Assembly (NCBI RefSeq): GCF_002086285.1 | Contig: NZ_MVHU01000014.1 | Span: forward strand, 46,719 to 110,718 | Source: Mycolicibacter kumamotonensis | GTDB taxonomy: Bacteria > Actinomycetota > Actinomycetes > Mycobacteriales > Mycobacteriaceae | Direction: 5' to 3' | DNA: 64,000 nt | In this document: piece by piece, positions 8,784 through 16,903 of the stretch | Position numbering within the stretch: position 1 is the first letter of the stretch | Layout: every line of letters starts with the position of its first letter | Notes under the pieces: model-generated | What the model saw: the letters and a program-made list of their open reading frames with translations, nothing else | What the model was told of the DNA's origin: nothing | The model's database searches: none | Made by a program: the position numbers and the translations under genes

Positions 8784-10136
8784 GTGACAGCGAGCCTGCT
8801 GCAGAGCCTGGCCGATGTGGTGGGACCCGCCCATGTCACCGACGACCCCGACGTGCTGGCCGGACGCAGCGTCGACTACACCGGCCGCTACCGGGGCCGG
8901 GCCGGCGCGCTGGTGCGGCCGGGATCCTCCGACGAGGTCGCCGCGGTGCTGCGGGTCTGCCGGGACGACGGTGCGCATGTCACCGTCCAGGGCGGGCGTA
9001 CCTCGCTGGTGGCCGGCACCGTCCCCGAACACGATGACGTGTTGCTGTCCACCGAGCGGCTGAACGCCATCGCCGAGGTCGACGCGAAAGAGCGTCGGGT
9101 CAGCGTGGGCGCAGGCGCCACACTCGCGGCGGTGCAGCATGCCGCCGCCGCAGCCGGCCTGCTGTTCGGGGTCGACCTGACCGCCCGCGACACCGCAACC
9201 GTCGGCGGGATGGCCTCGACCAACGCCGGCGGGCTGGCGACCGTGCATTACGGCAACATGGCCGAGCAGGTTCTCGGGGTCGAGGTGGCGCTGCCCGACG
9301 GCTCGCTACTGCGCCGGCACAGCCGGGTGCGCGCCGACAACACCGGCTACAACCTGCCGGCACTGTTCGTCGGCGCCGAGGGCACCCTGGGCGTCATCAC
9401 CGGCCTGGACCTCAGATTGCGCCCGGTGCCGGCGCACCGGGTCACCGCGGTCTGCGGCTTCACCGGGCTCGCTGCCCTGGTTGATGCCGCCCGAGTCTTC
9501 CGTGATCTGGACGGCATCGCGACGCTGGAGCTGATCGACGCGCGCGTCGCCGCGCTCACCGCAGAGCGGCTCGGGGTCGCTGCGCCGGTGGGCGGCGACT
9601 GGCTGCTGCTGGTGGAGCTGGCCGGCGACACCGACCAGACCGATCGGCTCTTCGGCCTGCTCGAGCAGGTGTCACCCGGCGACGAGCCGGCGGTCGGCGT
9701 CGACACCGCCACCCGGCAGCGGCTCTGGCGGGTCCGCGAGGCGGTCGCCGACGTGCTGGGGGCGTTCGGCCCACCGTTGAAGTTCGACGTCTCGCTGCCG
9801 TTGGCCGCGGTGGCCCGGTTCGCCGCGGCGGCGGGCACCGTGGTGGGCCGGCACGCACCGGAGGCGCTGCCGGTGCTGTTCGGCCATATCGGTGAGGGCA
9901 ACCTGCACCTGAACGTGCTGCGCTGCTCGGCGGAGGCCGAACCCGGGCTGTACGCGGCGATGATGGAGCTCATCGCGGAGTGCGGCGGCAATGTCAGTTC
10001 TGAACACGGGGTCGGCAGCCGCAAGCGGCCCTACCTGTCGATGTCGCGCGGGCCGGCCGATATCGCCGCGATGCGCACGGTCAAAGCCGCGTTCGATCCG
10101 ACCGGTTACCTCAACGCCGCCGTGCTCTTCGACTAG
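8784..10136 (+). CDS. FAD-binding oxidase, GlcD/D-lactate dehydrogenase family (Rv0161-like)
   Basis: 450 residues starting at GTG 8784. The N-terminal FAD-binding type-4 (PCMH) domain contains VQGGRTSLVAGTVP and DTATVGGMASTNAGG. The C-terminal FAD-oxidase domain ends with GHIGEGNLHLNVLR and NVSSEHGVGSRKR, typical of glycolate/D-lactate/D-2-hydroxyacid dehydrogenases. It should oxidise a 2-hydroxy acid, passing electrons to an acceptor. The sequence matches M. tuberculosis Rv0161 strongly. Its stop codon abuts the stop of the convergent TetR gene, which marks the left border of the inserted island. Confidence 0.9.
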   Translation: MTASLLQSLADVVGPAHVTDDPDVLAGRSVDYTGRYRGRAGALVRPGSSDEVAAVLRVCRDDGAHVTVQGGRTSLVAGTVPEHDDVLLSTERLNAIAEVDAKERRVSVGAGATLAAVQHAAAAAGLLFGVDLTARDTATVGGMASTNAGGLATVHYGNMAEQVLGVEVALPDGSLLRRHSRVRADNTGYNLPALFVGAEGTLGVITGLDLRLRPVPAHRVTAVCGFTGLAALVDAARVFRDLDGIATLELIDARVAALTAERLGVAAPVGGDWLLLVELAGDTDQTDRLFGLLEQVSPGDEPAVGVDTATRQRLWRVREAVADVLGAFGPPLKFDVSLPLAAVARFAAAAGTVVGRHAPEALPVLFGHIGEGNLHLNVLRCSAEAEPGLYAAMMELIAECGGNVSSEHGVGSRKRPYLSMSRGPADIAAMRTVKAAFDPTGYLNAAVLFD

Positions 10137-10670
10137 CTAGCGGTGCTTGATTCCCACCGCCTGGCGCAGCTGGGCGAGGAACTGGTCCGAGTCGTCACTG
10201 CGAATGATGTAGTGCGAGATGGCAATCCGGATGGCCGCCGCCGCCTTCACCGCGGCATCCGGACCGGTCAGCATCCGCTGCAGCCCCTCACGCATCGGGA
10301 CGATGATCCGGGAGAAGTCGCCGAGCACGTGCTTGGGTTCGATGTCGATCATCCGGACGCCGGTGGAGGAGTGCTGGTAGTCGACGATGAAACGCAGTGC
10401 GGCATCGAGTTTTTCGGTGCCCTTCAGGCCTTCGGTGGCCTTGCTGAGGCCGCTATCGAAGATGTGCCGCTCGTAACGGGAGAACGCCGAAACCAGTTCC
10501 TCTTTCGACGGGAACCACCGGTACAGGGTGGGGCGTGACACCCCGGCCTGGGTGGCCACCTCGGACAGGCTGAGCTTGGTCAGTCCGTTGCGGCCGAGGA
10601 CTTCGGCGGTGGCCGCAAGGATCCGCTGCCGGGTCGAACTGTCGGGGCCGTCCTCGGCGCTGCGGGTCAT
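10137..10670 (-). CDS. TetR-family regulator of the P450 island
   Basis: 177 residues from ATG 10670. The HTH is at residues 15-55 (SLSEVATQAGVSRPTLYRWF, then PSKEEL). The frame is open further upstream, but the ATG at 10670 lies only 7 nt after a TAAAGT -10 box, so a short or absent leader is expected. The repeated element at 10680-10705 overlaps this promoter. Copies of that element at the two other control regions of the island make this protein the best candidate for the island's specific regulator. That assignment is inference. Confidence 0.85.
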   Translation of the reverse strand: MTRSAEDGPDSSTRQRILAATAEVLGRNGLTKLSLSEVATQAGVSRPTLYRWFPSKEELVSAFSRYERHIFDSGLSKATEGLKGTEKLDAALRFIVDYQHSSTGVRMIDIEPKHVLGDFSRIIVPMREGLQRMLTGPDAAVKAAAAIRIAISHYIIRSDDSDQFLAQLRQAVGIKHR

Positions 10671-10679
10671 ACCGGAGAC

Positions 10680-10705
10680 TTTACAAAAAATAGTGTGAGT
10701 GTCAC
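10680..10705. promoter_or_regulatory. Island element copy 1: TTTACA-N14-TGTCAC
   Basis: On the minus strand it reads GTGACA-N16-TAAAGT, a good -35/-10 pair directed at the TetR gene. The same hexamers with identical spacing recur at 12586 and (as TGTAAT) at 14278. The outer hexamers form an imperfect inverted repeat, so it can be a promoter, an operator or both. Confidence 0.6.
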
Positions 10706-10846
10706 GCGGGTTGGGTGCCTGGCCATCGTTCCTCACCGTCGCGGGGCCGCACGGGATGGGGCGGTAGGGCAATTATCGGCACCGATTCGCCACAAGTCAC
10801 GTCCGCGCCGCGTCGCGTGTCGGCGCGGGCACCGCCGGATCGGCCG

Positions 10847-11659
10847 CTACCGCCGCCGCACCAGCACCGATTGCTGAATGCCGGCCACCGCTCCGTGCTC
10901 GTCGAACAGGGTGCCGATGGTCGTTCCGATACCGTCCGGCCCGTAGCTGGTCTCGGCGCGGATCCCGATCCACTCGCCGTCGGGAATCCGGTGGATGTGC
11001 ACGACCAGGTCCGTGTTGAGAAACGTCCACCTGCTGATGTCGAGTTTGGTGCCCACGCCGTTGGCGTCGTCGGCCACCGCGAACAGTCGCTGCAGCGGGG
11101 ACATCTCCTCGTCGGCCACCACGGTCACGATCGGGGAGATCCAGGCCTCGCCGGCGCCGGGGGCGAGCGGTGTGGTCAGCCAGCGCCAGTCCAGGCTGTG
11201 CACGTAATTGCGGTCCCACTGCGCGTGCATGTTGTTGCTGCGCGCCTCGCTGACCGGCCGCAGCGGGGGAGCCGTGGCGTGCCTGACCTCACCGGTGTCC
11301 ACGGTCTGCAGCCGCCAGCCGGACGCGCGGGCGACAGGCCGGGGACGTTGGTCAGGACCCGGCGCCAGCATCTCGGCGCTGATGAGTTCGATCTGCTTGC
11401 CGGCCCGCTCGACCTGCGCGCGGACCCACAGCGCACCCTCGGCGGGAACCGGGCCCAACAGGTCGATGGCGACGCGGCTCAGCCGGGTGGCGTCGCGGGC
11501 CTCGTGGCGCTCCAGTGCACGCACCAGCAGCGCCGAAACCGGTGCGGCGTGCTGGATCTGGGCCGACCAGGTGCCGCGCACCAGATCGGTGGCGCAGAAC
11601 TTCTCGCCCCGCGGGTCGGCGGCGTCAAGCAGTTGGTAGTAGGAGTCGGTCGTATCCAC
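10847..11659 (-). CDS. TesB-like acyl-CoA thioesterase (double hotdog)
   Basis: 270 residues from GTG 11659. The protein has the two-hotdog plan of TesB-like thioesterases: an N-terminal half with APVSALLVRALERHE and VAIDLLGPVPAEG, and a C-terminal half with PLQRLFAVADDANGVG and FLNTDLVVHIHR. It hydrolyses an acyl-CoA to the free acid and CoA. It follows the SMP-30 gene by 14 nt and is almost certainly co-transcribed from the promoter at 12584-12611. It belongs to the island and is absent from the Rv0161-Rv0162c interval of M. tuberculosis. Confidence 0.82.
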   Translation of the reverse strand: MDTTDSYYQLLDAADPRGEKFCATDLVRGTWSAQIQHAAPVSALLVRALERHEARDATRLSRVAIDLLGPVPAEGALWVRAQVERAGKQIELISAEMLAPGPDQRPRPVARASGWRLQTVDTGEVRHATAPPLRPVSEARSNNMHAQWDRNYVHSLDWRWLTTPLAPGAGEAWISPIVTVVADEEMSPLQRLFAVADDANGVGTKLDISRWTFLNTDLVVHIHRIPDGEWIGIRAETSYGPDGIGTTIGTLFDEHGAVAGIQQSVLVRRR

Positions 11660-11673
11660 GTGTCGGTTCCCGG

Positions 11674-12543
11674 TCAGGGCAGCCCGGCGCCGGGTATCTC
11701 CACGGTCACCATGTCCACGCGCGATTCGCGGGTCCCGATCAGCCGCTTGGGGTAGGCGCCGGTGCTCGACAGCAAGAACAGGGTGCGGCGCGTGGGCCCG
11801 CCCAGTGCGCAGGCGATCGCGGCCCGGTCGCCCACCGTGATGCGGTGGGTGACGGTGCCCCCCTGCGTCACGCGCTCGAACTGGTGGGCCAGCGTCATCG
11901 ACGTCCAGACTCCTCCGGCCGCGTCGAGCGCGATGCCGTCGGGCGGCCCGTCGAGGGCGTCGGCGAAGATCCTGCGGTCGGTCAGTCCGCCGTCGGCGCC
12001 GATCGTGAACGCCGTGAGCCGGCGGCCCATCGATTCGGCGACGATCAGGGTGGCGCCGTCGCCGGTGATCACCATGCCGTTGGGAAAGTCGAGATCCGTG
12101 GCGACGGTATGCACGCCTCCGTCCGGGTCGACCCGCACGATCACGCCGCCGGTGTAGGCCTGCGAACCGATGTAGCTGCGCCCGGCCGCGTCGACCACCA
12201 TGTCGCCGAGGTCGGCGGGCACGTACTCGCCGAGGTCGGCCACCACGGTGACCGTGTCACCGTCGTAGCAGAGAACCTGGCGGTTCTCGGCGGACGCGAT
12301 CACCAGCGAACCGTCCGGCCGGAAGCCCAACCCGGTCGGGGTGTGCCCGGGCAGCGGCACCGTCGTCATCGAGCCCCTCAGGTCAACGGTGTGGACCGCC
12401 TCGCCGAGCATGTCGGAGAACCACAGCAGGCCCTCGAACCAGCGCGGACCTTCACCGAAGCAGAAGCCGCCGGCCAACGGTGCCGGAGTCAGCCCGGCCG
12501 CCGCGGCGCCGGGTCCCGAGCATGTTTCCGCGATGCTCAACAC
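11674..12543 (-). CDS. SMP-30/gluconolactonase-type lactonase
   Basis: 289 residues from GTG 12543, chosen because AGGAGG lies 8 nt upstream. The open frame extends to 12639, but that extension runs through the promoter element at 12586-12611. The six-bladed propeller signature is clear: FGEGPRWFEGLLWFSDMLG (first metal glutamate), LGFRPDGSLVIASAENRQV, FPNGMVITGDGATLIVAES (Asn and Asp ligands) and PDGIALDAAGGVWTS. Family members open lactones with a divalent metal. In a cluster with a Baeyer-Villiger-type enzyme, a lactone-opening step is a natural role; that is inference. Confidence 0.87.
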   Translation of the reverse strand: MLSIAETCSGPGAAAAGLTPAPLAGGFCFGEGPRWFEGLLWFSDMLGEAVHTVDLRGSMTTVPLPGHTPTGLGFRPDGSLVIASAENRQVLCYDGDTVTVVADLGEYVPADLGDMVVDAAGRSYIGSQAYTGGVIVRVDPDGGVHTVATDLDFPNGMVITGDGATLIVAESMGRRLTAFTIGADGGLTDRRIFADALDGPPDGIALDAAGGVWTSMTLAHQFERVTQGGTVTHRITVGDRAAIACALGGPTRRTLFLLSSTGAYPKRLIGTRESRVDMVTVEIPGAGLP

Positions 12544-12585
12544 TGTCGTCCTCCTGTTCGCGGTCGTGGACGCAACCCAGCCCAC

Positions 12586-12611
12586 TTTACAAAACATGAG
12601 GGAAATGTCAC
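12586..12611. promoter_or_regulatory. Island element copy 2: TTTACA-N14-TGTCAC
   Basis: It sits between the divergent SMP-30 (minus) and TesB-like (plus) genes. On the minus strand it gives GTGACA-N16-TAAAGT. The flanking bases ACTTTACAAAA and TGTCACGC are identical to copy 1, with the same 11-nt gap between these blocks. It ends 9 nt before the ATG at 12621, so binding here could control both directions. Confidence 0.6.
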
Positions 12612-12620
12612 GCTCGCGGA

Positions 12621-13532
12621 ATGGCAGAGACTTCCGCAAGGACCGGTACCGCCGAAGGCGTCTCCCCGACCACGCACTGGTCGGTCAGCGGCCTGCTGGA
12701 TCTGTTCGAGGTGAGAAGGGACGGTCCGGACCGGTTCACCGGCGCGACCGGCCTCGCCGCCGACGACGAACGGCAGGTGGTGGAGGGCACCCAGCTGCTG
12801 GCGCAGGCCATCGTCGGGGCGGCGAGACGCTTCGCCGACAAGTCCATCCGTTCAGTGCACGCCGTGTTCGCCCGGGCGGTGCTGGTGGGGGCGCCGGCGG
12901 AGTACGCCATCGACGTGGTCAGCGAGGGCCGCTCGACGGCCACCGCGGTCATTTCGGTGCTGCAGAACGGCAAGCGCTGCGCGACCATGACGGTGCTCGC
13001 CGACGTCCCGTCGGCCGATGTCATCACCCACCACCTGCCGCGCCCGGACGTCGCCTCCCCCGCGCAGGCCAACCCCTGCGAGATGGCGATGGAGGGGCGC
13101 CAGGTGCGCCTGGTCGACGTCGTCGACGTCAACAGCCCCGATGAGGTGGGGCCACCCGAGCTCTACGCCTGGCTGCACTACGATCCCATTCCCGCTCGCG
13201 AGGACCTCGCCAAGGCGTTGATCGCTTATTTCACCGGGCATTTGGGCATCTCGACCACCATGCGCGCGCACGCCGGCATCGGCACCAGCCAGTCGCATCT
13301 GACCGTCTCCACCGCACCGATGACCGTCACGGTGAGTTTCCACGAGCCGGTGCGCTGGGATGGCTGGATTCTCTACGGGCACGAGAGCACCCAGGTCGGA
13401 GCGGGCATGTCCTATGTCCGCGGGACCGTGCACACCGAAGAGGGCGAACTGCTCGCCTCCTTCGCCCAGGACGGCCTCATTCGCCCGCTGCGCACCAGCG
13501 ACAACAAGATCAGCGAACACGCGCGGCTATAG
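12621..13532 (+). CDS. Acyl-CoA thioesterase II (TesB-like)
   Basis: 303 residues. The order of motifs fits acyl-CoA thioesterase II: FVGATGL-like segment FTGATGLAADDERQVV, the N-hotdog KSIRSVHAVFARAVLVGAP, and the C-hotdog with FTGHLGISTTMRAHAG and VSFHEPVRWDGWILYGHEST, which is diagnostic. The start ATG has CTCGCGGA upstream and no clear SD. It is divergent from the SMP-30 operon and overlaps the convergent DUF427 gene by 6 bp. It likely releases CoA from an intermediate of the island pathway; the substrate is unknown. Confidence 0.85.
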   Translation: MAETSARTGTAEGVSPTTHWSVSGLLDLFEVRRDGPDRFTGATGLAADDERQVVEGTQLLAQAIVGAARRFADKSIRSVHAVFARAVLVGAPAEYAIDVVSEGRSTATAVISVLQNGKRCATMTVLADVPSADVITHHLPRPDVASPAQANPCEMAMEGRQVRLVDVVDVNSPDEVGPPELYAWLHYDPIPAREDLAKALIAYFTGHLGISTTMRAHAGIGTSQSHLTVSTAPMTVTVSFHEPVRWDGWILYGHESTQVGAGMSYVRGTVHTEEGELLASFAQDGLIRPLRTSDNKISEHARL

Positions 13533-14222
13533 CGCGCGGGGATCGACGGGCGCCGGCAGTGCCGCGAAGCCGTCGACAAGGGTCATGTCGAAACTGAAAA
13601 ACCCTGCGATCTGCCGACTTTCGGGCAGCGGAGCCGGATAGCTCCATGCCACGTTCTCGACGACGGTCGTGCCGACGACCGCGGACCAGTAGCTCGCGTG
13701 GCCCTTGTAGTTGCAGTAGGTCGAGGTCGCCGACGCCCGCAGCAGATCGGTGCGGACGAATTCCGGGGCGACGTACAGCCGTGGCTCCAGGGCGGTCTCG
13801 AACACGATCACCGTGTCATCGGTGTCCACCAGCGGTACGCCGGCGACCTCGACGCGCAGCGTGCGCCGGGTGGGCCGGCAGTCGACCCGGTGATACGGGT
13901 TGGGCGGATAGTGCACGAGTTGCCGGCCCTCTTCGAACCAGCTGTCCACTGCATCCCAGGGGATTTGGACGAACCCGGGCGCCTCCGGCACGGCGTGGTG
14001 CGGCAGATCGCCGACCGCATCGAGCGGGAAGGCGTAGCCGAGCGGCTGACCGCGGCGGTGCACCAGCAGGACGCGTTCGGTATCCAGCACGGTGCGATCA
14101 GCGCGGACCGCCTGTACCCGGCGCGGGTGCGGCTCGACATACACCAGGTCCGTCGTGATCTCCGGAGCGAACCAGCCGGCCCGCTCGGTGCTGAGGGGGC
14201 CGTGCCCGGCGACCAGACTCAC
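13527..14222 (-). CDS. DUF427 domain protein
   Basis: 231 residues from GTG 14222, selected because GGGAAAGGGG precedes it; the open frame extends far upstream without support. Two DUF427 modules are visible: an N-terminal one (VYVEPHPRRVQAVRADRTVLDT) and a C-terminal one (VYVEP-like VAGVPLVDTDDTVIVFET, then STYCNYKGHASYWS). The YCxYKG motif is the family signature. The biochemical role of DUF427 is unknown. The promoter element at 14278-14303 lies 56 nt upstream. It shares its control region with the P450 operon on the other strand. Confidence 0.82.
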   Translation of the reverse strand: MSLVAGHGPLSTERAGWFAPEITTDLVYVEPHPRRVQAVRADRTVLDTERVLLVHRRGQPLGYAFPLDAVGDLPHHAVPEAPGFVQIPWDAVDSWFEEGRQLVHYPPNPYHRVDCRPTRRTLRVEVAGVPLVDTDDTVIVFETALEPRLYVAPEFVRTDLLRASATSTYCNYKGHASYWSAVVGTTVVENVAWSYPAPLPESRQIAGFFSFDMTLVDGFAALPAPVDPRAL

Positions 14223-14277
14223 TTCGCCCCACCCCTTTCCCTTAGCGCGCGGCGCGGCCGTGCCATCAATTCGTGAC

Positions 14278-14303
14278 TTTACAACTTCGGCGCCAACTGT
14301 AAT
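14278..14303. promoter_or_regulatory. Island element copy 3: TTTACA-N14-TGTAAT
   Basis: This copy lies between the divergent DUF427 and P450-operon genes. The half-sites TTTACA and TGTAAT are a nearly perfect inverted repeat (TTACA/TGTAA). On the minus strand it reads ATTACA-N16-TAAAGT. The 14-nt spacing equals that of copies 1 and 2, while the spacer sequence differs, so the conserved parts are the hexamers. Confidence 0.6.
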
Positions 14304-14390
14304 ATCTCCCAGAGTTGGGTTCCGCGGTCGAGCGGAGCGCATCCGGTCGGTGGTGCCGTCCGGATTCTCACGACGAGCTGGGATGATGCG

Positions 14391-14948
14391 ATGACAAGCA
14401 CCGCTGCGGCACTGGACCCGCAGTCCGAGGATCCGCATCTGCGCTACCACCTCGATGTCATGGCGCTCGACGTCACCGCACTGGTGCAGGCGGCCGGCGG
14501 ATGGCTGTATCACCGGGTGGCGACCGGGTGGGACGTCACCGTGATGGTGCCGGCGCAGCAGAACCTGCGGCCGTTGCAGATCCTCGGCGTGCAGACCACC
14601 GACCTGGAGACCGCGCTGTCCGCGGCCGGCGGCGACGTGGCGGGGCACGGGCTCGCGGTCGTCGCCGACGCGGTGACCAGAGACCCCCGCATCGGCCGGC
14701 GGGTACAGCTGGCGCTGCGGCGCAGCGCGACCGAGGTGGTGCTGTGGGGCGACAGCTGGCCGCTGACGGTGAGTCACCGGCTCAGCGCGGTCCGCCACGT
14801 GCTCACCGTCGGGGGGCGGGCCTTCAAGCGCCAAGCCCTGCTGGCCGCCGAGGCCCCGGTCGACAGTCAGATCGACTGTCCGGAGCTGTTCCGAAGCGAC
14901 CGGAAGCGCTGTCTGCCTGTCCATTCCGATCTGGTGCCGGTCGATTGA
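14391..14948 (+). CDS. Unknown 185-residue protein heading the P450 operon
   Basis: 185 residues. I do not recognise the family. The N-terminal half (LRYHLDVMALDVTALVQAAGG, then VATGWDVTVMVP) and the central LQILGVQTTDLETALS suggest a compact alpha/beta protein, with no signal peptide or membrane segment. It starts the run of seven plus-strand genes to 20824, and its TGA overlaps the next ATG by one base, so it is translated together with the pathway genes. A regulatory or accessory function is as likely as a catalytic one. Confidence 0.75.
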   Translation: MTSTAAALDPQSEDPHLRYHLDVMALDVTALVQAAGGWLYHRVATGWDVTVMVPAQQNLRPLQILGVQTTDLETALSAAGGDVAGHGLAVVADAVTRDPRIGRRVQLALRRSATEVVLWGDSWPLTVSHRLSAVRHVLTVGGRAFKRQALLAAEAPVDSQIDCPELFRSDRKRCLPVHSDLVPVD

Positions 14949-15664
14949 TGCGTAGGCACTACGACCACACGCTGTTGTATCTGCACGAGACCATCGATCT
15001 CGGCCGCGGCCTCGGCGCCGAATTCACCGGGGCGTTCACCGACATCTACCAGCCGATGATGAGCGAGCTGGGCGCCCGGCTGTTCGGGTTGTGGGAGACC
15101 ACCCGCTATAACGGCCACTGGCCGCAGGTCACGCTCATCTGGGAGATCGACGCCTTCGCCGACTACGCCCGCATCGGGCGCGCGCAGGCTCGCGGTGGCA
15201 GCCACGAGCACTCCGCCGCCGAGTGGTCGGCCTACCTCACCGGCATCGGCGCATCCGGTGAGGGCCGCATCATGTACCCCGGGCCCCACAACAAGACCCT
15301 GGCCCAGCTGCGTGACATCGACTTCGATGCCGCCCTGGTGATCCAGGAGATCATGCAGACCAAGCCCGGCCGCCAGGATGACTACATCCGGGAGCTGGAG
15401 CGGCTGTACGTGCCGTGGTCAGAACGCACCGGCAAGCGCTGGCTCGGTTCGTTCACTACCACCTTCCGTTTCAACGAGGTCATCCACTACTGGGCGCTCG
15501 ACGGTGACTGGGACTGCTTCGCCGAGCACTACCCGTCCTGGAAGGACCAACCGCCGGCCGAGATCGTGACCTGGATGAGCGTGGCGCCGGCACTGCGCGA
15601 CGGCTGGGAGGACTCCATCCTGCAGGCCCTGCCACCCTCGCCGCTGCAGGGTGGTGGCGAATGA
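14948..15664 (+). CDS. NIPSNAP-like / dimeric alpha-beta barrel protein
   Basis: 238 residues. Two repeats of a ferredoxin-like pattern are suggested: residues about 1-100 (HETIDLGRGLGAEFTGAF, LFGLWETTRYNGHWPQVTLIW) and about 115-225 (VIQEIMQTKPGRQDDYIREL, WLGSFTTTFRFNEVIHYWAL). Such duplicated alpha-beta-barrel proteins include NIPSNAP-type and EthD-type proteins found in catabolic clusters. The start overlaps the previous stop, and its own TGA overlaps the P450 ATG. The function is unknown; the family call is tentative. Confidence 0.7.
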   Translation: MRRHYDHTLLYLHETIDLGRGLGAEFTGAFTDIYQPMMSELGARLFGLWETTRYNGHWPQVTLIWEIDAFADYARIGRAQARGGSHEHSAAEWSAYLTGIGASGEGRIMYPGPHNKTLAQLRDIDFDAALVIQEIMQTKPGRQDDYIRELERLYVPWSERTGKRWLGSFTTTFRFNEVIHYWALDGDWDCFAEHYPSWKDQPPAEIVTWMSVAPALRDGWEDSILQALPPSPLQGGGE

Positions 15665-16899
15665 AAACGGTTGCAGCCCAAGGCTTCGACTCGGATTTTT
15701 GCTACGACCCGTTTGCCCCGGCGGTGATGGCCGACCCGCTGTCGTACTATCGCGTGCTGCGCGATCACCACCCGGTGTACTACGTGCCCACATGGGATCT
15801 GTACGCGCTGTCCCGCTTCGATGACATCTGGGAGGTGCTCGCCGTCGGCGACGGCACGTTCGTCGCCTCCGAGGGAACACTGCCCGCCGCAAACGTACTG
15901 GCCCGCCACAACAGCGGACCGGTTCCGGATCCGCCGCTCAAGCCCCTGCCCTTCCACGCCGTCTTCGACAAGCCGATCTACGACGACATCCGCCGGCTGC
16001 AGTCACCGGCGTTTCGGCCCCGGTCGGTGACCGACTGGACGGACCGGATCCGCGCGCTGGCCAATCAGCGGCTGGATGAGCTGCTGCCGCAGGGCAGCTT
16101 CGACCTGACCGCTGACTACAGCGGAATCGTTGTGGCCCAGGTGGTCTGCGAGTTACTTGGCATCCCGCTGGACTGCGCCGCCGAGGTCCTGGCGGCGGTG
16201 AACGCCGGCAGCCTCGCGCAGGCCGGCAACGGCGTCGACACCGCCGCGGCCCGACCCGACTACCTGGACTACCTCATTCCGGCGGTCCAACGCCGGCGTG
16301 CCGACCAGTCGCACGACCCGCTGCCGATCGTCGACGGGATGCTGCGCTACCGCCTGCCGGACGGTCGTGCCCTCGACGACGTCGAGGCGGCCACCCAACT
16401 GCTGTGCATCTTCATCGGCGGCACCGAGACAGTGCCCAAGATCGTCGCGCACGGACTGTGGGAGCTGGCGCGGCGTCCCGAGCAACTCGCCGCGGTGCGG
16501 GCCGACCTGAACAGGGTGGAACAGGCCCGCGAGGAGATGATCCGCTACTGCGCACCGGCGCAATGGTTCGCCCGGACCGCCCGCAAACCGTTCACGTTGC
16601 ACGACACCGTTATTGCTCCGGGGCAGCGCATCATCACGCTGCTGGCCTCGGCCGCCCGCGACGAGCGCGAGTACCCCGACCCCGACGAATTCCACTGGAA
16701 CCGGCCGATCAAACGATCGCTGGCATTCGGCCGCGGCCAGCATTTCTGCATCGGCTACCACCTGGCCCGGCTGGAGATCACCGTCCTGGTGGCCGAATGG
16801 CTGCGCCGGGTCGGCGACTACCGCATCGCCGACGACCGCGCCACCCGACTGCCGTCGAGTTTCCAGTGGGGCTGGAACACCATCCCGGTGGAGGTCTGA
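15661..16899 (+). CDS. Cytochrome P450
   Basis: 412 residues, the normal length of a soluble bacterial P450. The heme loop FGRGQHFCIGYHLA places the ligand Cys at residue 363. The I-helix motif GGTET is at 253-257, and the ExxR motif is EEMIR. It would hydroxylate a hydrophobic substrate using ferredoxin and a reductase, neither of which is encoded in this operon. ATGA overlap with the preceding gene shows tight coupling. The subfamily cannot be assigned by eye. In this cluster it is the best candidate for the first oxidation. Confidence 0.93.
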   Translation: MKTVAAQGFDSDFCYDPFAPAVMADPLSYYRVLRDHHPVYYVPTWDLYALSRFDDIWEVLAVGDGTFVASEGTLPAANVLARHNSGPVPDPPLKPLPFHAVFDKPIYDDIRRLQSPAFRPRSVTDWTDRIRALANQRLDELLPQGSFDLTADYSGIVVAQVVCELLGIPLDCAAEVLAAVNAGSLAQAGNGVDTAAARPDYLDYLIPAVQRRRADQSHDPLPIVDGMLRYRLPDGRALDDVEAATQLLCIFIGGTETVPKIVAHGLWELARRPEQLAAVRADLNRVEQAREEMIRYCAPAQWFARTARKPFTLHDTVIAPGQRIITLLASAARDEREYPDPDEFHWNRPIKRSLAFGRGQHFCIGYHLARLEITVLVAEWLRRVGDYRIADDRATRLPSSFQWGWNTIPVEV

Positions 16900-16903
16900 G
16901 GAC

